Assembly: GCA_030686995.1 (NCBI GenBank)
Contig: CM060694.1
Location: forward strand, 96,209,844-96,273,843
From: Artemisia argyi
Taxonomy: Eukaryota; Streptophyta; Magnoliopsida; Asterales; Asteraceae
Length of the DNA stretch: 64,000 nt
Direction of reading: 5' to 3'
Below, one piece after another: positions 23,930 through 35,423 of the stretch. The translations under genes and the position numbers were made by a program. Each line of letters starts with the position of its first letter. The stretch's first letter is position 1. The notes below the pieces were generated by a model. It worked only from the letters and a program-made list of their open reading frames with translations, had not been told where the DNA came from and ran no database searches.

Positions 23930-25040
23930 AGAAGATGATAAACTCACGATCATCCTCTACAACAAATAATTGGAAATCCTTCTCAACCAGTTCAAACAAG
24001 AAGCTCTTTAGTAGGTTTTTGTTTCTACAATTCATTTTTAAGTAGGATGGAACCTGCCAACGTCAAAGCTGCACTTGCAAATCCCAATTGGATTGTTGCC
24101 ACGTAAGAAGAAATAAACCAATTCACATGCCATGACATCTGGTGAAGGGTTCCACGTCCTCTAGGAAAACTTATAATTGACTTGAAAAGGATTCTAAAGA
24201 ATAAGCATGATGAAGATGGTGATGTAATCCGAAACAAGGCTCGCCTTGTTGCAAAGGTTACAATCAAGAAGAAGGAATCGACTTTGATGAATCATTTGCA
24301 CCAGTTGCTAGGATCGAAGCAATACGCTTAATCTTGGCTTATGCAGCATATAAATCTTTCATTGTATGTCAAATGGACATGAAAATGGCCTTTTTGTATG
24401 GGGTGTTAGAAGAAGAGGTGTGTGTAAGTTAACCAGAAGGATTCGTTGATCTAGAACTCCCGGATGATGTCTATGTTCTTGACAAAGCCGTCTACAGACT
24501 CAAGCAAGCACTACGTTCCTGGTACAAGTGTTTTCAAAATATCTCCTCAAACACAAATTCGTCAAAGGTTCAATCGATCCAACCGTCTTTATTAGATGTA
24601 AAGATGATGACATCATGCTAGTCCAAATTTATGTCAATGATATTTTTTTTTGTTCCACAAATCCTAAATATTGCAAAAAGTTTGAAAATATCACGCGACG
24701 GAAATTTGAGATGAGCATGATAGGTGAGTTAAAATTCTTTTTGGGTCTACAAATTAATCAAACTTCTTGTGGTATCTTTATTCATCTACACAAATACACG
24801 ATGGAAATTTTAAAAAAGTTTAGAATGGATAAGTCTGACTCAATAAGTACACCAATGCCACACAAGCCTAAACTAGATGAAGATAAAAGTGGTAAACCAG
24901 TTGATTCTACAAAATTCCATAATATGAGTGGTTCACTCATGTATCTTACAGCTAGTCGGCCTGATATTCATTTTGTTGTCTGCATGTGTGCCCATTACCA
25001 ATCAAGGCCAACGGAAAAGCACCTTAATGCTGTAAAATAG
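23930..25040 (+). pseudogene. Copia-1 reverse transcriptase, degenerate
   Basis: From about 24048 the translation gives MEPANVKAALANPNWI, then a stop near 24104, then VPRPLGKLIIDLKRILKNK and [11 protein letters not shown] across frame changes. QMDMKMAF (about 24370-24390) is the motif that holds the first catalytic Asp. The 24528-25040 ORF covers the C-terminal half, with IYVNDIFFC (about 24628-24654) where YVDD is expected, then FFLGLQI and LMYLTASRPDIHF. The change from YVDD to YVND removes one catalytic Asp. With several stops and frameshifts this RT is inactive. Confidence 0.9.
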
Positions 25041-25259
25041 ATCTTTCGGTATCTCAAAGGAACCACTTATGGGCCTTATGTATCCGAAGGATACCGGTTT
25101 TGGACTAATTGCCTATTCAGATGGAGATTATGCAGGTTGCCAAATTGATTGCAAAAGTACTTCTGGATCTGTTCAATTCTTGGGGGAGAAGTTAATCAGT
25201 TGGTCTTACAAGAAGCAGAATCACACTGCCTTATCAACTGCAAAAGCTGAATACATATC
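25041..25259 (+). pseudogene. Copia-1 RNase H, N-terminal part, cut by the Athila-like element
   Basis: IFRYLKGTT (25041-25067) leads into the 25069 ORF with YSDGDYAGCQIDCKSTSGS and ISWSYKKQNHTALSTAKAEYIS. The second motif normally reads AEAEY; here the catalytic Glu is replaced by Lys (AKAEY). Copia sequence ends at 25259, where the Athila-like LTR begins. The C-terminal part of RNase H is not found on the far side (after 31669), so it was deleted. Confidence 0.9.
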
Positions 25260-26703
25260 TGATACGTGGGAATTGCGCCCTCGCAACAGGTTTTACCTCT
25301 CAAGGGATCTCGAGAAGTTTACAACCCCAACCAGGCAGTGTACATGATCGTTGTAGTATAGTATAGTGACAAGTACCGGGGGATTGATCGTTCAACTCAG
25401 GAATAGTGTCGCTAGGATTAGAAAGCCTATTAAACTAGGTCTAGAGGTGAGGGATGAATCTTTTTGTATTTTTATATTTTATTGAAAGCAATTAAAATCT
25501 CGGTTTTCGAAGGAGTGGGCGGAATTAGTTGCTAGCCAACTAACGCAATTAATCTAAAGATGCAATCAAAATAAAATGAAAGAAATAAAAATTAAACTAT
25601 TATACTAATGTGGTGGAAACAATAATGAGGAAAGTTGTGTTTACTTAGATTTCATTACTCCCTAGATATCTTTTACAGGTTGATTAGCTTGTTACAATTG
25701 CATGGATGACGGGTCATATTCCTTAATACTAGTCGTAGGGCCGTGTACAATATTCCCTAACTCTATAAGATCCTACTTCACTCCTATGTCGAGTCGTTAG
25801 AAGCTCCTAACATGGGATCATTAGAATTCTCTTACGCATTAAATACAACCAAAAATCGTAGTACACCTCCGATCATGTTTCTTAAGACGTTCAAGCAAGT
25901 TACCAATGGAAGTCTGCCAGTTTTCTTAAGCTTAACATCGAATACAATCATCCGTAACAATTATAAACAAACAATCAACCCATAATCAACATCTAGGTTT
26001 CATTACATCTAAGCAAACACAAGAAAGATCTAGCCTAGCATGTTAAAGAGAAGATAAGCGTAAGATATAATCACACAACATATAGACATATTGAATGATT
26101 TGGATAAGTACTTATCTTCGATTGAACATGGAAGAATCAAGGGGTTGAAACCGTTGAAAAGCTGATAAAATTCGTCTAGGGTTTATTCCCTCAAAGTTGC
26201 ACACTAATGAATGAAAATTGGAAAACTATATATAGACTTTACAATTTGACGGTGTCATGTATTAACTTGTGACGCCGTCAACTCGCCGCCATGATGAAAT
26301 TCGTATTGCCTAGATCCAATTGTGACGCCGTCATGTGTAAATGAACTTTGGGCCGTCACTAGTATTTGGACCCTGACGGCTTAGGTGACGCCGTCAGGCC
26401 ATAAGCTTGAAAACTCTCTGGGCCGTCACGTTATAAGTTCCACATCCACCTCTTTTGTAACTCTTGACGCCGTTACTTGTAAAAGCTTGACGTCGTCAGG
26501 TACTGTTCCAGCATGGAAATTTGAGATTTTGCCGTTTTCTTCACTTTTATGCTCAAAAAACGTCCAAAATGCTTCCTTTTCCAGATTTCTCTCCAAAAGT
26601 ACCTAAAATGACAAAATGAATGATTTAGGGCAATAAATGATCAAATAACCTCGAATTCGGGCTTAAATGACCATTTAAAAGCGGTACACTTTTCGCCTCA
26701 TCA
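25260..26703 (-). repeat. Athila-like element 1, 3' LTR (1444 bp)
   Basis: On the minus strand it begins TGATGAGGCG and ends ACGTATCA. The TATA box on the minus strand is at plus 26226-26235. Upstream of it (plus 26247-26480) lies an array of TGACGnCGTCA palindromes. A 15-nt match to tRNA-Asp (plus 25348-25362) lies in U5. Confidence 0.92.
26247..26480. promoter_or_regulatory. TGACG/CGTCA palindrome array in Athila-like U3
   Basis: Perfect TGACGCCGTCA occurs at 26270-26280, 26332-26342 and 26386-26396, with degenerate copies near 26247, 26374 and 26464 and half-sites GGCCGTCA at about 26351 and 26421. TGACG is the core of plant as-1 sites bound by TGA-class bZIP factors. The array lies directly upstream (minus sense) of the TATA box. 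Confidence 0.6.
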
Positions 26704-29140
26704 AATACCCTTACACTTGAGATTTGTTTGTCCTCAAGCAAATGCGCTTTTATTCTAATCAAAATACAAGTTAGGGATCATTTAACACTAATATAAAAGT
26801 AATTACAACAAATAATCATTCCACTAAAAACCAAAAGCAAGCACGGAGGTCATACACTAGCACCTCACAAATAGTGTTTAGATACTCACATCTCTCGGGT
26901 GTAATAAAGTATATATCACAATATGGAAATGGAAAACATCTCTCATTACCTGTCATAGAAAATAGATTACCATAGGCTTGGGAAAGGATCAAACCTCCAC
27001 CACTTGGCGTAAGCACCTAGGATAAACTATCAAAGAGGTCTTTTAAAGGGTTATAACGTTAGGTGTAGGGGTATGGAAAACACGGTTTTGTTGGATAAAG
27101 GCAATTTTTACTGGTGGCGAGTTAATCATCTTGGTTAATTACATGTACAATATGGCGTTGCTAAGCCAAGACTCGACTCAACTTAAACTAATCAAAATCT
27201 AACAAACTGTGAAACAAACATAAAATGAAACGGGATGGTAGTCCGTATGTTTTTCTCTTTCTTTTTCTTTGTTTTTCTATTTTTTTTTCATACACTCTTA
27301 CCCTACTATCCAAAATAATACATCATAGGGAATGTACATTCCCTTACACTTGAATTTTTACATAATTTACAATAAACTACTCTAACGACTCGAATCAAGA
27401 TAATCAAAACACTTGGAGTACTTTTTAAGATTAACGCACATGTGGGGGGTAATAATTTGATATTCTTCCCCATTATTCCATAACACAAGTACATTACCCA
27501 TGAGTCCCAATCATCCCAAAACAATATGCACAAGATATGACTCGACTTAGCAACCATGTAATCAATTAGATAATTAACTAAGGGTTTAACATGTAACAAT
27601 AATGCACTAAAGATGAGTGCATACATGGAAGGCTAACGATTTGGCTGCACATTTGCGTGGGTTGTAACAAATTCTTCCTTTAACTAAGATGCTTAAAGTT
27701 AGAAACGAGAAGATAGGCTCAGAGGGGTGTACTAGGGGTATCGTGTATTAAAAATGAGTACAACGCAAAGGTGTGGGAAGAATTAATTGACTTTACTAGT
27801 CAAGTAATATGACTTAAATGGTCAAGTAATTATGATACGCGTTTAACACAAGGGTGATCCTAATGCCTCTTATCATGTAGTAAATCCTACTACACGAATG
27901 TAGTCTCACTAGCGGTCTTGGGATGCATCACTAACGCAAGTTTTAGAATCTAAATGCTACCGGTACACTCATAAGCACTAATAATGAATGCTTTTCCTAT
28001 CAAATTTAAAGGCGAACCTTACATATTTGGGTGGAAAATTTTTCTGAATGGTACGGTTTTGTGCTAGTCATACAACTCCTATCCATGAGACGCTTGTTAA
28101 GGCTAAAGTTTCACTCCTAAATGTTGTAAAAAAAATTAAATTTGGCGCTAAAATTACACTAACAAGTATTTCTCTTAGTTTTATTGCACACCTACCATCG
28201 AACAAACAAACTCAAGTGCAATAGTATCCTATAAGGTATCATCATTTACCCTCCCCTTACACTTAGGATCAACATTGTCCCCAATGTTCAATTAAAGGAT
28301 GTAAAAGTAAAATAGGTAAAAGAATGAAAACAAATACTCTCCTGATTCGTTCGGTGTGGATAGTGTGTTAGCAAGGTTAGATCTTCCTCCAAGAAAATGA
28401 ACGTTCAAAGCTTCCCTTGCAGAAATATAAATCATCTTCTTGTCATATATAACCTGTTAAAGCTGAGAAAACAATCAAGGCAACCACGCGTAAAATCGGC
28501 GGCAATCTATATATACTAACAAATCCTAGAAAGCAATTTAAGATATAATGCTTGTGGAATGAATGTTTGCAGATTTCCTTGAGTTTATAAAACTAAAGAA
28601 TCAACAAAAACTTTAAGACTCCGTTAGAAAAACAAAACTCGCAAAATTTCCAGAATTTTACACGTGACGCCGTCAGGTGTTAAACCATGACGCCGTCAGA
28701 AGTGAGCTGCAGAAATCTTTATATTAAGTTTCCGGAAAATTTCTGGAAAAACTTATGTCCTACTTCCTGGAAAATCCTGCAAAGCATCATTATGACTCGA
28801 TACAAGCATTTGACTCTATGAAATTCTAATATACATGTTCATTTAATATTGTGGCGAATCACGATCATTTTTGTTCTTATAAACAAATTTGAGGTTTCCC
28901 CTTACACTTAGCTTTTGCAAAATACCTTTATATGAAGTTAAGACGAAGTTAAACAACAAAATAAAGCATTTCACAATTTTAGTTTGAAACATGATCTACC
29001 AACAATAAAAATAAAACACGCATACGGAAGCAAATAACATCAAACAAATGAAAATAAAAACACACAAAACATGGGTTGCCTCCCAAGAAGCGTTTTTCTT
29101 TATTTACAAGTCTTGTAGCTAGACTCAAGGTCATGGGCAA
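26704..29140 (-). other. Athila-like element 1, long non-coding 3' internal region
   Basis: About 2.4 kb without a credible gene. On the minus strand it carries four copies of a PPT-like AAGTGTAAGGG(G) motif at plus 26708-26720, 27339-27352, 28253-28267 and 28897-28911. Only the first abuts an LTR. Two TGACGCCGTCA motifs lie near 28665-28700. The region is closely similar to 62100-64000 of element 2 read on the opposite strand. Confidence 0.8.
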
Positions 29141-30199
29141 TTACGTGACCTCATCATTGGTCACATTCTCTAGGTCATCTCCAATCTTAGTTTTGTATTT
29201 CGGACCTGATTGTAAATTTTCTTTATAGAGACCAACCACCTTTTTCACAATTGCTCCTATAATCCTATTGGCAAATTCCCTATCAACTTTATATTTTGGA
29301 CCTAGAGTTAAGCAATCCTTATAGAAAAGGCTCTTCTTCTCCCATACATAGTCCATGCCCTTTTTCTTATCCTCTTCATTGATGTCCTCAAAATCACCAA
29401 TGTTATCTATATCAAATTGAGGCACAAAACGAAATTCCTTCATTCTATTAGGCATCCTATATGTGATTCTATCTGTTTCACTAGTAAATCGGATTGTCCC
29501 TTCTATTTCATCATATTTTAACTTGGATTCTTCAACAAATAGCTTACCAAATACAACATGGGATAAGAGACAATCAATAACACTAGCTAGGTCTTCAACA
29601 ACCATAAAGTCAATGATATAAGTAAAGTTCCCAACAAAGACATGTAGACCTTTAATTTTCCCGACAAAGTTACAAACTCCACAGGGGTATTTGGGATCAT
29701 TTCTAGGTCCAAGTCTTGTTTTCACTATATTATTATAAACACGTGAGGACATAATGTTGATTGGGGATTCAAAATCAATGTAAACGTTGTCAATGTGCTT
29801 ATACCCAATCATACATGGTATCTTAACATTCTTAGGATCGCCTCTCTTTATCTTAGGGTCAATTCTAGTAAAAGGAGGTCGAGGATTATCAATAAGATTA
29901 TTATAGTACGCAGTCTCCTCCTCAGTGGGATATAGATTGAAATAGTCATCCGGTTTTGGATCTATCTCCCCTTCCTCAAGTTCCTCAACAACATCCTCAT
30001 AATCATTAGATCCTAGGTCCTTATTTGAACACAAGGCGGTCGCTAGGTCACTAAATGCATGATCGAGCTCAACATTAATTAACCTATTAAGCTCCCTAAG
30101 TTCCTTAATCTCATTCTCAATTTGTTCACGCAACAAAGCCACTTCACTAGGGGAAAGGTGTGGATTTGCGTTTTCAATAATGGCCAACGGAATAGTCAA
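29141..30199 (-). CDS. Retropepsin-like protein of Athila-like element 1 (352 aa, intact)
   Basis: The longest fully open coding unit in the left half of the window. Residues 1-60 are helical and Glu/Leu-rich; 65-85 are acidic with a LEEGEI motif. From about 125 the protein resembles a Gypsy aspartic protease domain: CMIGYKHIDNVYIDFESPINIMS, with Asp142 in the active-site position. The usual D-(S/T/L)-G becomes D-F-E, a Gly-to-Glu change likely to impair catalysis. A second block, VFVGNFTYIIDFMVVEDL (about 190-207), fits the later strands of the fold. The start codon is about 160 nt downstream of the PBS. An intact frame without an active-site Gly suggests a non-protease role or very recent amplification. 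Identity as retropepsin-like is inferred from motif order. Confidence 0.7.
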   Translation of the reverse strand: MTIPLAIIENANPHLSPSEVALLREQIENEIKELRELNRLINVELDHAFSDLATALCSNKDLGSNDYEDVVEELEEGEIDPKPDDYFNLYPTEEETAYYNNLIDNPRPPFTRIDPKIKRGDPKNVKIPCMIGYKHIDNVYIDFESPINIMSSRVYNNIVKTRLGPRNDPKYPCGVCNFVGKIKGLHVFVGNFTYIIDFMVVEDLASVIDCLLSHVVFGKLFVEESKLKYDEIEGTIRFTSETDRITYRMPNRMKEFRFVPQFDIDNIGDFEDINEEDKKKGMDYVWEKKSLFYKDCLTLGPKYKVDREFANRIIGAIVKKVVGLYKENLQSGPKYKTKIGDDLENVTNDEVT

Positions 30200-30337
30200 T
30201 GAATTTAATTTACTAACAAAGGTACGAAGAAAAAAATAGAATAAAGAAAACCTAAAAATAAAAATAAAAATCTTACTAGAAAGGAATCTAGCAAGTAGAC
30301 CTAATAAAAAGAAATCCTAACCTAGACAATAACTATT

Positions 30338-30354
30338 CCCCGGCAGCGGCGCCA
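30338..30354 (-). promoter_or_regulatory. Primer binding site, tRNA-Asp type
   Basis: Minus-strand TGGCGCCGCTGCCGGGG, just inside the 5' LTR. It differs from the complement of the plant tRNA-Asp 3' end at one position. Confidence 0.85.
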
Positions 30355-30360
30355 AAAACT

Positions 30361-31669
30361 TGAGACGTGGGAATTGCGCCCTCGCAACAGGTTTTACCTC
30401 TCAAGGGATCTCGAGAAGCTTACAACCTCCACCAGGCAGTGTACCTGATCGTTGTAGTATAGTATAGTGACAAGTACCGGGGGATTGATCGTTCAACTCA
30501 GGAATAGTGTCGCTAGGATTAGAAAGCCTATTAAACTAGGTCTAGAGGTGAGGGATGATTCTTTTTGTATTTTTATACTTTATGGAAAGAAATTAAAATC
30601 TCGGTTTTTGAAGGAGTGGGCAGAATTAGTTGCTAGCCAACTAACCCAATTAATCTAAAGATGCAATCAAAATAAAATGAAAGAAATAAAAATTAAACTA
30701 TTATACTAATGTGGTGGAAACAATAATGAGAAAAGTTGTGTTTACTTAGATTTCATTACTCCCTAGATATCTTTTACAGGTTGATTAGCTTGTTACAATT
30801 GCATGGATGACGGGTCATATTCCTTAATACTAGTCGTAGGGCCGTGTACAATATTCCCTAACTCTATAAGATCCTACTTCACGCCTATGTCGAGCCGTTA
30901 GAAGCTCCTAACATGGGATCATTAGAATTCTCTTACGCATTAAATACAACCAAAAATCATAGTACACCTCCGATCATGTTTCTTAAGACGTTCAAGCAAG
31001 TCACCAATGGAAGTCTGCCAGTTTTCATAAGCCTAACATCGAGTACAATCATCCGTAACAATTATAAACAAAAAATCAACCCATAATCAACATCTAGGTT
31101 TCATTACATCTAAGCAAACACAAGAAAGATCTAGCCTAGCATGTTAAAGAGAAGATTAGCGTAAGATATAATCACACAACACATAGACATATTGAATAAT
31201 TTGGATAAGTACTTATCTTCAATTGAACATGGAAGAATCAAGGGGTTGAAACCCTTGAAAAGCTGATAAAATTCGTCTAGGGTTTATTCCCTCAAAGTTG
31301 CACACTAATGAATGAAAATTGAAAAACTATATATAGACTTTACACTTTGATGGCGTCATGTATTAACTTGTGACGCCGTCAACTCGCCGCCATGATGAAA
31401 TTCGTATTGCCTAGATCCAATTGTGACGCCGTCATGTGTAAATGAGCTCTGGGTCGTCGCTAGTATTTGGACCCTGACGGCCTAGGTGACGCAGTCAGGC
31501 CATAAGCTTGAAAACTCTCTGGACCGTCACGTTATAAGTTCCACATCCACCTCTTTTGTAACTCTTGACGCCGTCACTTGTAAAAGCTTGACGTCGTCAG
31601 GTACTGTTCCAACCAGGAAATTTGAGATTTTGTCGTTTTCTTCACTTTTATGCTCAAAAAACGTCCAAT
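30361..31669 (-). repeat. Athila-like element 1, 5' LTR, truncated
   Basis: Matches 25260-26569 at high identity, then diverges abruptly after AAAACGTCCAA (31659-31669). The tRNA-Asp antisense segment is at plus 30449-30463. Missing relative to the other LTR is its first ~130 bp in element orientation. Confidence 0.9.
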
Positions 31670-32929
31670 AAAAACGTATTAACAAAGTAATTGTCATGAT
31701 CAAACATGCATTCTCAATAAAAAGTCATAACTTGTTCAGAACTCATTTTTTTTTTTTTAAAATACTTTTCAAAACTTAAAAAGTTCAAAAGTAAGCCAAA
31801 TTTTGTATAACGCAAAAGTGTTTATAAAACCTTAAAATCAATTCAAAAAGCAAATACATTCTCAAATAATGGAGAAATTTTAAAATTTTGAGACATAATG
31901 TTTAGTTCATAATAATAATTTGATTAGGATTGTATCACTATATTGCCTTAAAATAATACGTGATGCATATGTTTAATTGGAAATGTAGATTTTTCTATGA
32001 TTGCACCTTTATGAATACATTGTGCAAATGAATGAATGGATTTGACAGATAATTTACAAACATGTTCTTTGTTGCCAATGCTATGAATTCTCAAGTTTAA
32101 AAACAATTCATGCAACCTTGTAATAAATTTTTACTCTGATTTGTTTTTTACTCAAATGGTTTGGAGATGACTCAACACTGTCTTAACTAAGGATATCTCA
32201 TCTTCAAGGTGGTTATTAGGGCTAGTTGTCACTTAAAAACTGATAATGCATCCCTTTAGCTATGCAACGTAATAGAGTATTCAGGGTTTTGATATGTTTA
32301 GGGAAATCTCACTCTTATGCTACAAAAGCTCTTTTGAGACATATTACATTTGATTCAACTTAAAACTTCTCATCTACAAGATAGTTATTAAGAATAGTTA
32401 TGACCTAAAAGCTGATAATGGACCACTTTAACTAGGAAACGTAATAGAGAGTTTAAAGTATTGTCATTTGTCAAGGAATCTCATGCTCGTGCAATTAAAT
32501 TATCTTTGTAAGTTTTTTCCCAAAATCAAGTTATCTAGTATTTACTAGATCACTTAAGTTTGAAAACAAAAGTTGATATTTTTTTCTAAAACTTCATAAA
32601 GGCTAGATAAACGTAATTTTTTAAAATATGAGCAATATAAAACAACGTTATATCTATACCTAAATATCTTTTGAAAAAATATCACAATAAAACAAACTTT
32701 TGGTGATGAAAAATAAAATCAGAGAGAGAGAATTAAATCGCATGTGAAAAGAAAAGAGCATGCGCTTATGCTATAAAAGCAAGAAAGCATAAGAAAAGTA
32801 AAAAGAAAAGAAATATGCTCGAAAAAAAAGAAATGCCAGAGCATATAAAAACAGACAGAGTGAAATGAATACAAGTAAATTTTATCCATATACTTATCAT
32901 TTTCATGTCATTTCAGAATCAACAATACA
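31670..32929 (+). other. Copia-1 non-coding spacer between pol and the extra ORF, with a diverged tandem repeat
   Basis: AT-rich, no ORF. Two related blocks of about 170-180 bp lie at roughly 32170-32335 and 32350-32515. Both contain a CTCATCT(T/A)CAAG stretch, then GATAATG, then AACGTAATAGAG, then (GG)AATCTCA. Their function is unknown. The downstream part has A/G-rich runs (32700-32880). Confidence 0.55.
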
Positions 32930-35310
32930 AATGGCTCAAGAACACGTCCAGCCACAAAATGTTCTAGAAGCTCGACCTGAACCATAACAACAACTCACCT
33001 CTGAACAACTCCTTCCCACAACTGAACACATAAGATACAGTGACAGCAACTACATGTTCAATCCTTACCAATTCAATTGTGATCACCCAATCATTGTTTA
33101 AATACTCAGAAATCACCCAATATTCCTTGCTCTTAACAAAAATGCCATTGAAATCCCTCAGATCTATTTTAATATTTCACACATTGTCAGATCAACAAAA
33201 CCATGACAATGTCGGTAATGATGGAAATGATGGAGAGGAGGTGGAGAAAACCCATAGGCCGGAAGTTAGTAAGGAGTATAGGTTAGAATCTGAAAAAAGT
33301 AGTGTTATTGAATCATCGAAGATACACCAGCTCCTAGGTATACCTGAGCGAACAAATCCTGCATCATTAGTTGACATAGCGACTAGTCTGCCATAGGTAA
33401 TTCTACGTAAATTTGATCCGTTACAATTTCCAACGCCTGTTCCACCACCTCAACAAACAACAACAACAACAACAACAACAATAACAACAACAACACCTGC
33501 AACAACAAGAAACAAAACAACAACACCCACATACTGACGAAACAACAACAATCCCATCATCATCAACAACTGCATCAAACCATCGATCGGATATACCTCT
33601 CAACCATATCACAATGGGATATCTGAAACGAGCGGTACATGATTTCACAACCGACTTAAAGGAACAATGTGAAGCTGAAGAAAAACGTAAAAAGATTCAT
33701 GAAGCGGTTGCTGAAGAGGTTACTGGAAAAGAGGAACTAACATTTGATCAACTCTAAGACATGATGCTTCAAATATTCAAAGATCAAACTCATTTACAAA
33801 ATGAAAAAAAAAACATCTACTTTTCACACATTTCAACAACAGACTCAGAACATGACTCACAAGACATAGTTGCTCTACGCTCGACAATGAACAAAACTCA
33901 CAAAGCATTACTACAAGTAATTACAGAGCTTAATGATCGAGTCTTCGAATTGAAACAGATATGCAAACCTCATTCTAGTAAACGACATCAGGATGACCCT
34001 GATTCGGGTAATCCTGCGGGGGAGAGACGTTCCAAGTGATTGAGACACACTACACATACTTCTTCATCATCCTAAAGAACATCAACAGCATCTAGATCAA
34101 GCAGACAACCTACAAAATTAAGATCATCTGAAACACAAAAAGATCAACAAGTTGCTACAACATATGAATCTAGTGAAGCAGAAAGGGAAGAAGAAAGTGG
34201 TAGTGTGTCAACAATGGGTGATAAGAACACAAATGCGGGAGAGTCATAGGTAGATGAACCAACAAGGATGCCAACGATTGAAAAGCCTAAAGCATTTTAA
34301 CTTGGTCAATTTACTTCGGGGATCACTAGTCATGTAACGGATGAGTTTTATGGAAAGATCTTGATGGATGCTCGAATTAGAGACGTATATGATCATGAGC
34401 TTGTCAAGAAAACCATATGATCTTCAACTCTGATTGAAAGTCATCCGCTACTCAAATTCCCATAACCTTCAATGTACGAGAACTTTGATTTACACTATCT
34501 CGTGTCGGGGCATGATAAGTATCGCACTTCGAATTCAGCAAGTCTAATGTTTGAAGAATAGGGTGTTGAATTCCTGGAAGAAAGGTTTCACAGGGAAAAG
34601 TTAAACATTTCTGAGATCGATCTAAAGGAATACAAAGTGGAAGCGTATATGAGAATGACCAGGATGAATGAGGCAGCTCAAAGGTACTTCATGAACAGAT
34701 ATAGAGATTCAGCTCCTCGTCACCAAGTCTTCACAAGACACTGAATTATTCATTATGCGTACGTCTCCTCACATCAATTCATAACTGATGGCTTCATTAA
34801 CTTTGCGGTAAGAAGAGATGACAGCCTCGACTATGTCTTTCATGAAGCTGATTTTCACAATCTCCATCCTCAAGACATTCAAGACATGTATCTCTACAAC
34901 ATCAGCTACATCTACGACCATGGGAACGAAGATGACATTAGAGCACTAAGAATCTTTATGAGGTCACAGTTAGCTTTGGTATATGTTGAAGATTTCCAAA
35001 TGGGAGTTGAAAGTCTTTAGAAAAAGGTCAACGTCAGTCATCCGATGATTACATTTCCCGAAATTGATAAGCATGAACCTTGGATATGCATTGAGAGTTC
35101 ATCGTTCGAGCTAGGTAATATCTATGAAAATGCATCGAGAGTCACGAGGTTGATGATATCGAACGAGATTCCTAAGTTCATCTTTGGTACGTTGAAGTGG
35201 GTTCTAAAAGGAATAAATGACTTGTTGAACCAAGATCTCCAAGGGACAAGTACCAGACTTGATGATGATCAAAGAACAAAGCTTGGATTGATTGCTCAGT
35301 ATGTATAAGA
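32930..35310 (+). pseudogene. Copia-1 extra ORF downstream of RNase H, degenerate
   Basis: Starting at ATG 32930 (MAQEHVQPQ), interrupted open stretches follow: 33040-33396, 33761-34039 and 35045-35308 (87 aa), with readable protein between them after stops. Recognisable parts are NPYQFNCDHPIIV (about 33060-33100), a polyglutamine/Thr-like part made by (CAA)n repeats (33445-33515), HYLVSGHDKYRT (about 34490-34530) and a C-terminal VEDFQMGVES motif (about 34985-35020). Copia elements of the SIRE type carry an additional ORF between pol and the 3' LTR, and similar ORFs are common in Asteraceae. The protein has no assigned function and I cannot confirm an envelope-like role. Dead here. Confidence 0.55.
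33445..33515. repeat. (CAA)n microsatellite within the extra ORF
   Basis: About 20 CAA/ACA units with rare interruptions. The minus-strand Cys-rich 75-aa frame over this region (33421-33648) is an artefact of the repeat. Confidence 0.95.
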
Positions 35311-35410
35311 AAGTCTCAACCTTCGAAGTATCTGGAGATTTATGGAAAGATGGATACCAAAGATGAAGTCTACATGAATGCCCATAAATAGAAGACCCGA
35401 ATGATCTACC

Positions 35411-35423
35411 CTTAGGGGGATAT
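35411..35423 (+). promoter_or_regulatory. Polypurine tract of Copia-1
   Basis: CTTAGGGGGATAT immediately precedes the TGTTGGAAC start of the LTR, the classic Copia arrangement. Confidence 0.85.

Larger units (their letters stand above)
25260..31669 (-). mobile_element. Athila-like non-autonomous Gypsy element 1 (minus strand), right LTR truncated
   Basis: The 3' LTR is at 25260-26703 and the 5' LTR at 30361 to about 31669, with internal DNA 26704-30360. The PBS on the minus strand reads TGGCGCCGCTGCCGGGG (plus 30338-30354), complementary to the 3' end of tRNA-Asp, a hallmark of Athila. There is no gag, RT or integrase. The only ORF encodes a retropepsin-like protein (29141-30199). The 5' LTR stops at 31669 about 130 bp short of its expected TG end, and the expected second target copy (atatc, seen at 25255-25259) is missing. 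A deletion therefore removed the LTR tip together with adjacent Copia RNase H. Confidence 0.9.

Noticed and set aside
24025..24267. 80-aa minus-strand ORF
   Set aside because: Antisense shadow of Copia-1 RT.
33421..33648. Cys-rich 75-aa minus-strand ORF
   Set aside because: Poly-Cys is the antisense translation of a (CAA)n microsatellite.
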